64,000 bases of DNA from Thalassocella blandensis (GTDB lineage Bacteria > Pseudomonadota > Gammaproteobacteria > Pseudomonadales > Cellvibrionaceae), in NCBI GenBank assembly GCA_902141825.1, contig CABFPG010000001.1:620001-684000 (forward strand), given 5' to 3'. Position 1 is the stretch's first letter. Each line of letters opens with the position of its first letter. A program made the position numbers and the translations under genes. The notes under the pieces are model-generated. The model did no database searches and was not told where the DNA came from. It was given only the letters and a program-made list of their open reading frames with translations. Shown here in pieces: positions 1 through 11,300 of this stretch.

Positions 1-1536
1 TAAAGCTGGCTTTAATGCACCGGGCATATCTTTCCATTTGAATAGTTGGAAAGTACGTGCACTGTCTTCGTCTAAAGGATATTTAGAGAACACGGCCATA
101 CAGTACTTACCTGGATACTCTCCGAAGCCGTAAGCATCATCTGCTGTATTAGATGAACCGTCATTATTCAGATCAAATCCGCTTGGTACGCCAGTATTAC
201 AGTCATTCGTATAAATATAGCTGTACTCAATAGCAGCGGCGCCATTTTGCGAAACCTTAAGATAGTGTTCGTTGAACGAGTTGATCGTGGCAGCATTGTC
301 GTTGCCATCAATCTCATTTAACAAAAGTACATCTGCGTTTGTACGCTGAATAATTTCAGCAACTTTTTTAGCTTTTATATAGTCACCTTTATCAAACTCA
401 GCTTTTAACCCTCCCGCTACAACAAATGGATCAAAACCTGCATTAAAGGTTGCCACTCTAAAATCACCCGTTTTTTCAGGGAGCGCAAAGGCTGACTGTG
501 TTTCTACCGTGACAAATTTGGAAATACTCACTGACGACTGAGCACTATCTGTCACTGTTAACGTCACTTCATATTGCCCTGCTGCGCTGTAAATATGCGA
601 CAGTTCATTTCCTTCACTCAGAACGCTACTGTCACCAAAGTCCCAGCTAAATGCATAAGGTTCACCGGCTCCATTAAAGGCCGATGCGCTAAAATTGATA
701 CTGCGGCCAGCATAAAATGTAGTATCCGGAATGACGATTTCGGCATCCAAGGGGAAATCACCTGTGCCCATTCCATCGATGACAACATCATCAATTTCCC
801 ACTTAGCAGCTTCAGCCACCAGTGCCGCATAGTGAAATGCCACTACTACATCATTGCCAACAAACTCACTCAGAGAAACATTCCCAGAAGCAACAAATTC
901 AAATGCACCTCCTGACCAATTAACACTATCCGATATATCAGTCCAAGTAGCCGTTGAAGGGTCTCCATTATAATCAACACTCACTTTCAATTTCATTTGT
1001 GAAAGTGAGTTGGAACCGTAGTTCCAAGCATTGTTAAATGATATGTTGGCAGATTCAAAGTTGCTTAGATCCAAAGATGGAGAAATCAGCCAGTCATCAC
1101 AGGCTGCATCAGCTTGATAGCAGTTACCAACAGCAAACTTATCCCCGGCATAGCTCTCAATTACCCAGTCTTTATTACTGGAAATACTCACGCTTTCCCA
1201 TTTACTCAAATTTCCAGATTCAAAATTATCTTCAAACAATTTAATATAGCGTGGTGCTTCACCACCACTGGAGGTACTACTGGAACTTGAACTCGTTGAG
1301 CTTGAAGAACTGCTTGTCGAACTCGTTGAGGAACTACTTGATGAGGAACTACTTGATGAAGAGCTACTTGATGAGGTACTTGTTGACGTGGAGCTAGTTG
1401 ATGAAGTGCTAGAAGAACCACTTGAAGAACTGCTCGAACTACTGCCGTTATTTGAGCCACCATCGTTGTCACCACCACAACCCACAAGCGCAAGTGCGGT
1501 AACAAGCGCGGCGATATTTAAATTGATCACCTTCAC
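1..1536 (-). CDS. Poly-Ser lipoprotein with jelly-roll, PKD and EEP nuclease/phosphatase-type domains (C-terminus cut by window edge)
   Basis: An uninterrupted minus-strand frame runs from a GTG at 1536 to the left edge (512 codons, no stop), so the gene is partial. A GGGGA ribosome site lies 6 nt upstream of the GTG. The start of the protein is a lipoprotein signal with lipobox LVGC (Cys about residue 20), followed by a Ser/Thr-rich linker (about 26-90). Next comes a domain of the choice-of-anchor J / MAM-like type (about 94-250; 'DNFESG', 'DWLISP', 'WEIDDVVI'), a PKD-like domain (about 260-349; 'SWDFGD', 'VTLTVTDS'), then the opening of an endonuclease/exonuclease/phosphatase domain (from about 356; 'FRVATFNAGFD', 'ADVLLLNEID', 'FKWKDMPGAL'). 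Such proteins are usually surface-anchored or secreted Mg-dependent phosphodiesterases or nucleases; the substrate cannot be told here. The poly-Ser linker matches the style of the cellulase at 31.6-36.3 kb. Confidence 0.85.
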   Translation of the reverse strand, partial: MKVINLNIAALVTALALVGCGGDNDGGSNNGSSSSSSSSGSSSTSSTSSTSTSTSSSSSSSSSSSSSSSSTSSTSSSSSSTSSSSSSTSSGGEAPRYIKLFEDNFESGNLSKWESVSISSNKDWVIESYAGDKFAVGNCYQADAACDDWLISPSLDLSNFESANISFNNAWNYGSNSLSQMKLKVSVDYNGDPSTATWTDISDSVNWSGGAFEFVASGNVSLSEFVGNDVVVAFHYAALVAEAAKWEIDDVVIDGMGTGDFPLDAEIVIPDTTFYAGRSINFSASAFNGAGEPYAFSWDFGDSSVLSEGNELSHIYSAAGQYEVTLTVTDSAQSSVSISKFVTVETQSAFALPEKTGDFRVATFNAGFDPFVVAGGLKAEFDKGDYIKAKKVAEIIQRTNADVLLLNEIDGNDNAATINSFNEHYLKVSQNGAAAIEYSYIYTNDCNTGVPSGFDLNNDGSSNTADDAYGFGEYPGKYCMAVFSKYPLDEDSARTFQLFKWKDMPGALKPAL

Positions 1537-1567
1537 TGTATGTCCCCCAGTGTTAAAAGAATTTTAT

Positions 1568-3130
1568 TTATCTTGATTGTTCCACAGATGACCAGTTAAG
1601 GCGCAGGTCATAGTGATACTGTTTATCTGCTGGTAATACCGGTGCGATTTCCGGATCTATTTGTTCAAACACATTTCGTAGATCCCCCAGGACTGCATCA
1701 CGACCTTGGGAAAAACTCTGTGTTTTTACAATCTGCCAATACACTTTATTTAACGCCATCGCTCGCTCAACTGAAGGGGTTATTAAAGTTTTTACATCGG
1801 CTTTTTTGACGACATCCTTTTTGACTTTGATCGCCTTATCGAACCAGAGTGATAGCATTTCCTGATTCTGACGAAACTCATCTCCACCACCAACACGCTC
1901 AAAATACGTGAGATACTCGCCTTCCGTCTCATTCCGATTAGGTACGTCTTTCATGCCCGCCAAATCGATGTACCCCCAGCCTTTTACACCATCAACTTTA
2001 CGAGGAAATGAAAAGCTTTGATCAATAGTGGTGCCAACGGTTGTATGGCACCCCATACAAAAGAAATTTTCTTCGTAATCCGCCAAACGTAGTTTGCCAG
2101 AGGCATCTTCCAGCCAGCTTTGTAAATACCACCCCATACCATTGTTCATCCCCGCTTTTTCAACAGGTTTCGCCCAGGCATATTTGGGAAGCCGGCCTTG
2201 ATCTTTTTCGCGCTGTTCCACGTTGTACATGTAACGCATGGCGGGTTCAGTAAGGTCTTTATATTTTTTTGAATAGCGAATTTCCTTGAGTCTCGGTGCC
2301 GCCACAACGTCACCCTCTGCATTAATATCAAGGTAGCGTAATGTATGTAGAAACTCGGTACCTTTTGGGTACATTTGTCTCTGAAGAGCAACGTCACTGG
2401 CGCCACCCAGATAATTTTTACGTTTGATTAATATTGAAGTTATACCTAGCTTCCCATCACCGTTTAAGTCCACACCTAGCTTAGCTTCATCCGTGGCGGG
2501 AATATCGAGACGATCGAATTCTTTTATCGTTAATTCGACCAGAGACAGGTTTAGTAGATAAATTTCACGGCTGGCCTCGCCACTTTCTGTTTGACGAAAC
2601 TTCGCATCTAATCGAATCATGACATCGTCAGCACTGCCATTGGTTGGCCAAAACCCACTAGGAACAGGTTTATAATTAAATGCCACCCAGTTAGAGCCAT
2701 CACGCGCAAATCCCTGAGCATCAAAAGCTTGAGTTGGGTAACCTAAATGCTGTAGCGATATATAGCGGTGCTCAGAGGATTTTTCCAGCTCCCGATAAAA
2801 CTCACCGTAATTATCCTGGCGTACGTAAGCTAGTACTTCCTTTCTCGGAATGTCTTGCGTTTGCTTTTCCCACGGCTTAAAAAAATTGCTCCAATGATTT
2901 TTCTCGCCATACTCCGAAAATGCATAGGTGGCCTGTAATACGCCATCGTCCAAAGAGTTAACCCGGGTTTTTCCTGGATGACTTTGATGGCATATGTAGC
3001 AGGGGTTATGCTGGCCGTTAGTTTTGGTGTAACACTGAGGAGGGATGACGGCTTCTTCATTTTTCAGTCTGGCAGCATGTACCGCGGTGCTGAAAAGGCA
3101 GAATACCCAAAAAATTCGGACTAAAAACAA
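1568..3130 (-). CDS. Secreted cytochrome c-like protein with two CxxCH motifs and an EF-hand-like loop
   Basis: 520 residues from a TTG start; an in-frame stop lies a few codons upstream and no ATG is close, so TTG is the best choice although the ribosome site is weak. Residues 1-20 form a Sec signal peptide ending AVHAA. Two c-type haem motifs are visible: C44-Y-I-C47-H48 and C358-M-G-C361-H362, far apart, which suggests a di-haem periplasmic or surface redox protein. A calcium-loop-like DLNGDGKLG lies near residue 220. I do not recognise a named family, and the electron donor or acceptor is unknown. The preceding gene on this strand is the tpsB gene (stop at 3321), about 190 nt away, so it is probably a separate transcript. 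Confidence 0.75.
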   Translation of the reverse strand: MFLVRIFWVFCLFSTAVHAARLKNEEAVIPPQCYTKTNGQHNPCYICHQSHPGKTRVNSLDDGVLQATYAFSEYGEKNHWSNFFKPWEKQTQDIPRKEVLAYVRQDNYGEFYRELEKSSEHRYISLQHLGYPTQAFDAQGFARDGSNWVAFNYKPVPSGFWPTNGSADDVMIRLDAKFRQTESGEASREIYLLNLSLVELTIKEFDRLDIPATDEAKLGVDLNGDGKLGITSILIKRKNYLGGASDVALQRQMYPKGTEFLHTLRYLDINAEGDVVAAPRLKEIRYSKKYKDLTEPAMRYMYNVEQREKDQGRLPKYAWAKPVEKAGMNNGMGWYLQSWLEDASGKLRLADYEENFFCMGCHTTVGTTIDQSFSFPRKVDGVKGWGYIDLAGMKDVPNRNETEGEYLTYFERVGGGDEFRQNQEMLSLWFDKAIKVKKDVVKKADVKTLITPSVERAMALNKVYWQIVKTQSFSQGRDAVLGDLRNVFEQIDPEIAPVLPADKQYHYDLRLNWSSVEQSR

Positions 3131-3301
3131 ACTTATTACCTGGACAATCTAATACAACAATATGATGGGTCCGAAGGGTAACCAAGTAATGTTACGAAAT
3201 GAGGTAAGTTTTGTTTAATTTATTCAAGAAACTGAATGGTATTGGTGAAAAGGCGCAAAACACTTTGACCAGTATTCTGCGCCAGATTTCAGGAGGTCTA
3301 C

Positions 3302-3367
3302 ATGCAACTGAAAGACAACACTACAAAGAGTACTGCAAGTCAAAAAATACACTGCTTGTTGGGGTAG
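3302..3367 (+). other. Micro-ORF with perfect Shine-Dalgarno, 21 codons, convergent with tpsB
   Basis: A textbook AGGAGGT (3291-3297) sits 4 nt before an ATG at 3302. The frame runs 21 codons to a TAG and ends inside the 3' end of the opposing tpsB gene. A second, longer plus-strand frame (TTG at 3211, GAGG 6 nt upstream) overlaps it in a different phase. Neither resembles anything I know. This could be chance or the remnant of a plus-strand gene start. Confidence 0.2.
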
Positions 3368-5282
3368 TGTCTTTCACTCCATTAACCTTATCGGTAACTA
3401 CTTTTGCCGCCATTACATTGAAAGAAACCCCGGAAAAGTTGAACCGCAATCCTGCGCCGTAATCTACCAGCGTTCCTCGAATGACGACATCATTCACTTC
3501 GTCAATTTTTTGGATAACGCCGTGAGCGGCATCGGCAAATAAATACGGTTGAAGCACCTGGCGGAAAGAACGACCAAACAGTTTAAATTTGCCAAGGTCT
3601 GGGAAGGGAATAATCCAGTCGGCACCAAGGTAAATACCGTCATCCGATTGAAAACCATTTACTGCAAACCCTTTTGCACGAGTGGGACCTGTGAGATTTA
3701 TTTGGTTGAGGTTTGAAATAGCTTCACCAGCATATTGTCCAGCGGTTTTAAACAGAAAGCGCGTTTCGTAGTTGGTAAATGGCAACTTGTAAAATGAAAG
3801 CATCGATGCATCCCAACTCACATACTGTTGTGTCGATTTCACCAGGCCTTGGAATGGATCAGTTTCTTCCACTTCTGCACTGTGAAGGGAGAAATTGCCA
3901 AGATACATCTGTCGACGCTTTTCGTTTAGCACATCAAAATTAAAACCCAAAGTAATCTTGTTGACTTCGTTATCCGTAGCGAGAAAGGTGGAATCAAGCG
4001 TAGTACTAATATTCATATACTTGAGTTCTGTAGAGAAATTTTTCACCCGGCTTCGCTTAAATTGATAGCTAATAGATGCGTCGGCAACCGTGGACTCTCC
4101 AGTAAATAAAAGCACACCGGTATCGCGAACACTGCGAGAAACAAAATCATTGGTAGACACGCCAAGGCTACTACGCCAACGAGGTGTGCCTAAAAAGTTA
4201 TTGTAACGCAGCGAACCATATGTTGAGCTATCCGGGTCGAACGAGTTAAGTATGCCAATATAAAGCTCATCGCCAATACCAAAAGGATCATGAATATAGA
4301 TATCGGCATAGGCGCGATTTTCACTGGTATTTTCTGACCCATGGTTGTCTACACGAAAATTTGCGGTATAAAATTTTTCATCCAGAACTTTCACGGTCAT
4401 AAGCGTATCACCAACTTGCGAACCAGGAGAAAACACCCCTGTCACACGTACGCCTGGAATATCATTAATCAAATATAATGATTCATCGATTCGTTCATGT
4501 GTTACCGGTTGATATAAATCCTTTTTAAATACCCGCTTTATCAATTTCTCTGACACTCGGTTTGCATCTTCCACCGCAACTTCACCTAGTTCACCTAACA
4601 GCAATGTCAAAGTGACCACCCCGTCTCGCACCTCCTGCTTTGGGATAAAAGCTTTAGCTAAAATAAATCCACGCTCGCGATAGTACTGGGTGATAGTGTC
4701 AGCAACGGTTTCAATCATACCCAAGGTGGCACCACGTTTTCGCATCATGTCCCGCACGAGAAAAACGAACTTTTGTACTTCTAGTGGGCCTACGTGCTGT
4801 ACCGGTGTTTCTTTTTCGATTTCTACGACCAATTGCGTCATTTGCGCTATTTCATTTTCAGAAAATCCAGAAATGGTTTTTTGGTCTTCTTCCATCATCT
4901 CGAATCGAATGTTTTCCACCTGTTTTTTTAACCCTTCAAGCGTAATTCCGAGTTCTGGAAATTCGACAATGCCCTGCAAACGAAATGCAGTGACGTTAAG
5001 CCGTGGTCCGGCTTGGGGATCAGGATCTCGATCTCTGACCGCAGGAATATCCAGGTCCTTAAGCATGGATTCGCGTTCATACTCCGGAACGTCGGTAGTA
5101 TCAGGCATTTCAATATAGCCTTGCGCAGAAACAAAAGCTGAAGTTAAGAGCAAAGTGACTAGCACTGTCGCTTTCAGGTATTCCGAAGCATTGGGCAATA
5201 TCAACAAAAGGTGAGATTTTGGGGAGTTTTTTCTGCCGGTATTAAAAAACGGAAAAACGGGCAGATAATTCATATTGTTCAT
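3321..5282 (-). CDS. TpsB outer-membrane transporter of a two-partner secretion system (ShlB/FhaC/HecB family)
   Basis: About 653 residues. The longest frame starts at a TTG (5288), but an ATG two codons in (5282) is the better start. A long N-terminal extension precedes a signal peptide ending about 'TSAFVSAQG'. Residues about 90-280 contain the POTRA region, with a characteristic 'YYRERGFILAKAFIPKQEV' then 'GVVTLTLLLGEL'. The rest is a 16-strand-type Omp85 barrel, including 'VDNHGSENTSENR', 'NFLGTPRWRSSLGVS' and a C-terminal 'FFDLQYSL'. TpsB proteins recognise the TPS domain of the partner in the periplasm and thread it through the outer membrane. It lies 72 nt downstream of the giant tpsA on the same strand, so the pair is almost certainly cotranscribed and cognate. 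A long hairpin at the end of tpsA may lower tpsB expression. Confidence 0.93.
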   Translation of the reverse strand: MNNMNYLPVFPFFNTGRKNSPKSHLLLILPNASEYLKATVLVTLLLTSAFVSAQGYIEMPDTTDVPEYERESMLKDLDIPAVRDRDPDPQAGPRLNVTAFRLQGIVEFPELGITLEGLKKQVENIRFEMMEEDQKTISGFSENEIAQMTQLVVEIEKETPVQHVGPLEVQKFVFLVRDMMRKRGATLGMIETVADTITQYYRERGFILAKAFIPKQEVRDGVVTLTLLLGELGEVAVEDANRVSEKLIKRVFKKDLYQPVTHERIDESLYLINDIPGVRVTGVFSPGSQVGDTLMTVKVLDEKFYTANFRVDNHGSENTSENRAYADIYIHDPFGIGDELYIGILNSFDPDSSTYGSLRYNNFLGTPRWRSSLGVSTNDFVSRSVRDTGVLLFTGESTVADASISYQFKRSRVKNFSTELKYMNISTTLDSTFLATDNEVNKITLGFNFDVLNEKRRQMYLGNFSLHSAEVEETDPFQGLVKSTQQYVSWDASMLSFYKLPFTNYETRFLFKTAGQYAGEAISNLNQINLTGPTRAKGFAVNGFQSDDGIYLGADWIIPFPDLGKFKLFGRSFRQVLQPYLFADAAHGVIQKIDEVNDVVIRGTLVDYGAGLRFNFSGVSFNVMAAKVVTDKVNGVKDTTPTSSVFFDLQYSL

Positions 5283-5343
5283 TATCAAAAAAGGTCTTTC
5301 AAAGTGAAGGGTAAAAAAGGAAGTTAATCACTAACAACGATAT

Positions 5344-5372
5344 GAAGACGACGTTTAATAAACGTCGTCTTC
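5344..5372 (-). promoter_or_regulatory. Perfect 14-bp-arm inverted repeat spanning the tpsA stop codon
   Basis: A 29-bp perfect palindrome with a single central base. On the minus strand its first arm encodes the last tpsA codons (E-D-D-V-Y), the stop is in its centre, and the second arm lies in the tpsA-tpsB spacer. No U-tract follows, so it is not a classic intrinsic terminator. It could slow decay of the tpsA message, attenuate tpsB, or be a processing site. The structure is seen directly; the role is inferred. Confidence 0.6.
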
Positions 5373-8300
5373 TTCAAGTTCATCATCGTAAAGTTGATCG
5401 ATAGGCATTCTAATGGCGATGTTGTCGTGACTGTAGTTTCGAACATCGGTAAATACGGCAGGATCAATATCCTCAGCCGGCTCCACGTTAATTAACAGCT
5501 CACTCACGCTTCCCACGATAGACGGGTCAATGAGGTCGCCATCGGTAGTGAGGCCATCTTCCGGGGGAACCCGAAATCCCCAAATAGGCTTAATACCAAA
5601 GCCCTGAATAATCAGTTCTTTCCGCGCATACACCACTATTGGACGACCACCCACGCCGAAGCCTTCAGTGGTGGATACGTCCACGGTTTCGCCGATAAGT
5701 TCCGGACGTTCATAATTTGCTTCTCTTGGCGTCGCGCCAAGACTGCCTTCGATCTGAAGTACCATATTGCCATGACCATAGTGCGCGTCGATAACGCCTC
5801 CGGCCTGCCGAATATCATTGTCAATTGCACTTAAATCATAGGTACCGCTGGTTAAAGGGTTTGCCAAGGTAACATCACCGCGATTGTGTAAACGTATATC
5901 TCCAGCATTGGTGATAATGGCATTCACAACAAGATCACCTTCATTACTGATACCAACACCAGAAGTGCCACGGTTATTACGTACATCAATACTGCTCACA
6001 CGAGTTTCAAGCATGCCTGTTTCTTCATAGCTACCAAACCCGGTTTCAGTGGTTGCGATAAAATCATTGGCAATAATGTTCACGACATCAGCATTGTGAT
6101 CCGTAATGGCACCACCGGAATACAAGGCCACACTGCCCTGCTGGCCATTAATCTGCGTGAGCTGAATGTTCCCTCCCGCGTTGACCACTGTAGAGACTTG
6201 GCTGCGAATACCACTGGTGGCTCCATTGGTTACACCACTGTTCATGGCAAAATCCTGCCCGGCCGAAATATCTACCGAACCTGCAGCAATAATGCTGTTG
6301 AGCAGAAACATATTTTCCACATCGAAAATTGCTGCTCCTTCAACAGACTGGATATTACCGCTGATCGTAGCGGATCTGGCATCGACCTGTAGATTTTGAG
6401 TAAAAGTAATGTCTGCTCCACTCACCACATCAATGCTACCTTGAGTGGCTGACATGGTAAGGTCACCACTTTCTATATCATCGCGAAGCACCAACGCACC
6501 ACTTCCTGAAGTAATCGAGGCAGTTTCTGCAACGATTTCATCAAGTGTAATATTTCCACCCGCATTAAGAACAAGGTTTGAAGCTTCAGAGCGCGCATCC
6601 GATGCCATCTCGAAAGTCGTTGCAGCTTCGATCATTAAATCACGAGTAGCGGTGATATTCTCTTGCTGCTGAATAGAACTTCTACTGACCAAACGAACAT
6701 CCTGCCCCGAAATTTGGGCTCCGTTTGCCTGCAATATGGTTTGACCTGTAACCGAAATATTGCCAGCTAAAATATCATTTGCTGTAATACTGGAACGAAT
6801 ATTTACGTTGTCACGAGCGGCAATATTCACAGCCAGCTCCGCGGTGCTTTCTGTCACATTAATACCACCAGTGATATTCACCTGCCCACCGCTAAGCGCA
6901 ACTGAGTTACGTGCTTGAATTAAACTTTGCAACGCAATGTCGCCATTAACAGATGTCAATGCGATATCTTTAGCAGATAAATTATTCGCTGAAATAGTCC
7001 CCAGCGCAGTGACTTCGAATGCATCGCGAGCAGTTTCCAGGCGTTGGCCACCCACGTTACTGTCGATTACAACACCGTTATTACTCACGTCATTCAGGAA
7101 AAATGACCCGACATTACCAATGTGAATTTGATTAAAACGGTACTCTGCATTTTCAACAGCAAAATTTACGACATTAGCGTTATTACCTGTTAGCTCAAAA
7201 CTATTGGTAACAGCAACATTACCAAATGCCGTCAAATTCCCAGCCAGAGTCATGGAGAGGTTTTGCGCTTGTACTTCACCTAAATTTGTTGTGTTATTGT
7301 TGTGGAGTACGATATTTGTTCCTTCAAGAGAAATTCGACCGGAAAGACTATTGGCTCCCAGTAATTCAATATCTCCAGCGGAATCCAAACGCAGTTCGTC
7401 GGTTGCATTGAGACCACCAGCACTTGAAATATTCCCCGTACTGACGATATCAGTAATTCCATTTGAAGAATTCAGTCCACTTATTACAAGGTCTCCGGTT
7501 TGCGATAAGAATACATCGCCATTCGGGTTATTCAATACCAGATTTGCAGTTTGAATATTCAACCGCTGACTCTCAGACTCTCCAATTCCGCTGGTATTAT
7601 TAAAGCGAATGAAATTGTTCGCCACTATACCCGCATTGGCTCCCTGAGTTTCAAATGACACATTGTTAATATCAACACTACCGTTAACACGCAGTCGGCC
7701 ATCAATAATTAAATGGTCCACTGGAGAGCCACCTATGGCTAACTCTCCATTTACAACAAAGCCGTCTTTGTTGGTAATTGAGACTTCAGCAAGATCATTT
7801 ATCTTAAATGCATTGTTTGAAAGCGTAATCGTATCTGCCTGGTCTTCCACCTGACCAACGGTTAATTCACTGGTAAATACCTGGTCATTAATCGTTTCTG
7901 TATCTCGATAACGAATATCGTAAACAAGATGATTCCCATCTGCTTGAGTACGGTCAAAGGTCACTCCCACACTTCCATCACTATTTGGCTGATAACTACT
8001 GATGAATTTATTTTCTGCGCTGCCGCCAATGATCGTAACAGTATCCTGATCAGCGCCGCCATTAAACACAACACCTCCAGTTAACCCTGAACCGAGGTTC
8101 AAGGTCAGACTATCTCTACCACCACCCGCATTAATTTCACCGCCGATATCACCACCGGCAAAAATAAACGTATCGCGTACGTTCCCGCCATTGAGAATTC
8201 CAAATCCAATAAATTCAATATCGTTCCCACTTGCATCAACAATTGTTCCGCGATTGGTATCGGTAATAGTCCAGGTATTCTCCACATTTGACCCAGTAAT

Positions 8301-11300
8301 TGCACTGCTGTTACCTTTGCCGACGTAAGACTCGATATCGGTAAAATCTGAAGTGGTATCACCAATGATAACAACCGCCTGGCTTAAATCGCTCATATCC
8401 ACCTGATCCCTGGCGCCCGCAGGCTGGCCACCGCCATTCACGATACCCGAGATTTTACCCGTGACTATCTGACCATCAATTTCTTTTTCCTCGAAACGGA
8501 AAACATCCACTTGGTCGCGGCCCAGCACATTTGCAAAACCGGAGAAATTCGTTGTTAATCCAGATTCTGTAATGCTGCCAGCATTGCTATTCGTTATAAC
8601 CCATCTATTCGCTGCCGTATTCCCCCCAATAAGGGTATGACCAATATCATCGGCTATTAACGTTTCAATACTCGTAATCAGATAATCGGCATCGTAGTTC
8701 TGATCTCTCGACACAGAAACAGCCGTGGTTAAAGGCTGCAGATCAAGCGAATCATCTCCACCGCCTCCGTTGATACTGGAAATTAGACCGATCGCACTGT
8801 TCGCATTAATGAAAAAATTATCTTGCGAGGAGCCACCGCGCAATGCACTAAAACCACCAAATGAAATCACTGCTTCTGAACCATCAGCCAGAGTCTGCTT
8901 CAACCTGTGAGAGGTGGAAGTCGTTGGAGCATTTATATTCCAACGATTTTGCAGGTTATTCCCCGCAAGAGTTAAATTTTCACCACTGACATTTAGTGAC
9001 TCTACATTCACGACATTGACTAGATTGTCATCCCTCGCGTAGCTGCTTTGCTGGCCGATTTGTACGGTATGATTATTGATACCGGTAATAGTAATTGAGT
9101 CCGCTGCCGTAGAAGCGTGACTACCGCCATCAATCAATCCGGCAACAATTCTTCCGTTGAATATGAAAGTATCTTGCGCCGCACCACCTATCAAATGATC
9201 AAACCCTGAAAAATCGATGGTATCTGTTCCTGTTAGTAAAGAAGCATTTGAAGCATTTATTGTCCAGCGATTATTAACATTTGATCGCGCAACCAGTGTG
9301 TGAAGAATATCTTCACCACTGTCGCTAACGCTGTTTTCCGCTTGAATTACTTCAACACCAGAAATATCCAACTGGTCTGCATTCGCATCCACCACATTTC
9401 CCAGAGAATCTTTTTCACCAATGTAGGCGGTGAAAGCTTGTGTCACATTGGAATTGATAATGAGCTGGTCACCTAACGCGGCTTGACCTCCGCCATCAAT
9501 AGTTCCGCTCAACCGTCCCTTATCATTAATTCTAAAAGTATCTCGACTACTACCACCCACTAAATGATGGACTGAATTAAAGCGCAGGCTTTGGTTTTCA
9601 TCGCCTGTTGTAAATTCGATCCTGCCCTTATTTTCCTCATCAATAAACCAGTTATTCACCAAGTCATCTGCAATTAAACGATGTTCGGCAATACTGGTTT
9701 GTAAATCTTCTATATTGCTCAATCGAAACTGATTCGCATCCGTCACGCCTTTTAAGGTAAAGGTTATTGCTTGCTCGACATTAACTAAATTCAATACGTC
9801 ATAACCACTGCCACCGCCGCCGTCAATATCATTAGCAACCAGGCCTAGGGCGGATATATTAAATACATCGCTGGCAGTTCCTCCGCCAATTCTGTCGACA
9901 CCAGAGAAAAGCATAGAAGACGCGTCTCCATCGAACGATACGTACTGCTCATCGGAAGAGACGATATTCCAAGCATAAGAACCCGTGCTACCACTAATTA
10001 ATGACACTTCGCTTTCATTAGTTGTTGCACCGGATTCAACTCTTAATTCGGCAATATTGGCTAAATCAATGATGCCCTCTCGGTTATTCACGAGATAAAC
10101 AGGGCCAGACAAGGTTCCGGGAAAAGTCTGCTCAATGTCTTCGGCGGGAACCGCTGTTGTAGACACCTGACTTAAACCAAAAGCTAAATCAGCAGGTGCA
10201 GACTGAACTACTACGGTGTTCGTTCCTCCCCCCCCATTGATGGCGCCATTCACCAGTGCACTGATTCTTGATAGGTTTGTCGCTGCGGAATTAGTAAAAC
10301 GAAACTCGTCATCCCCCGCACCACCTTGCAACATACTTACGCCAGAAAAACTGAAGACATGGTCTTCAACGTAGCTTGCATTCATGCTGCCCGAAAAACC
10401 TGATATTGCGTAATCTGTATCGCCGGAGCTATCGTTCATCAACCAGGAATTGGTGATATCCCAAATATTGTCACCGTTAAATATTCCATTGCTGGAACCT
10501 TCTTCAGCAATACGTATAAGCGTATTACCATTACCGATAACTTTTACTAAACGCTCTGTCAGTTCTACTACTACCAGCCCGTCTATGGAGCTGTAATTTT
10601 TAGTAACGGGACCATCGCCAGCGATATAGCCTCCGGTGGGATTTCCCTCTCGCATATCATCTTCAACAGCACCATTCCCTCCCTGCAAACGCCCAAAGTT
10701 TTCAAAAACTACTCGTGTGTTATCTTCGGCTGCATGTATGTCCGTTCCTTCTTGCGTGTAACCATTATTTGGGGTGACGTCATCCATGTTCAGGATAAAG
10801 TCATTATCGTGTGTTATCGCCAGGTAATTGTTGTTTTCGAGATGATCGTTCGGATTGCTGGTATCGGGATGGTTTGCCGCTACAATTTTTTCAACATTAT
10901 TGACATTTACGTTTGTCAAGGCCGTGGTATCGTATTCAACAACGACGGAGCCGGGTAACGCGATCGGACCGATCTCTACCACGACACCATTTATCAACGC
11001 CTGAAGGTCCATCTCATCATAATTCACATCGTTCGTTTGACCTGACTCACCGCCGTCAATTAAGCCACTGATTACAGCACTGGTATTGGCAAACACAAAC
11101 CTATCTTGCCCCGCTCCACCAGTTAAATTTTCGATCCCTGAAAAGTTACTCAGACGCGTTTCAATGTTACCGCTGTTAGAACCCGTAATATTCCACACAA
11201 GGAAATCACCACTGCCTGCACTGGTTTCAGCAGTGGATTTCGCGTACAAAGTATCAACCCCCCCCATGCCGGCAATAGTTTGTACGAATGCATTTTCTGA

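Noticed and set aside
1206-1505. 99-codon frame rich in V, L, Q, H within the poly-Ser region, and similar frames at 34349-34579, 35795-35992, 32978-33253 and 62221-62481
   Set aside because: These are out-of-frame readings of poly-Ser linker DNA.
5355-5700. A contact-dependent inhibition toxin at the TpsA C-terminus
   Set aside because: No VENN/ELYN-type boundary, no distinct toxin domain and no immunity gene; the next gene is tpsB, and the end is a short acidic tail.
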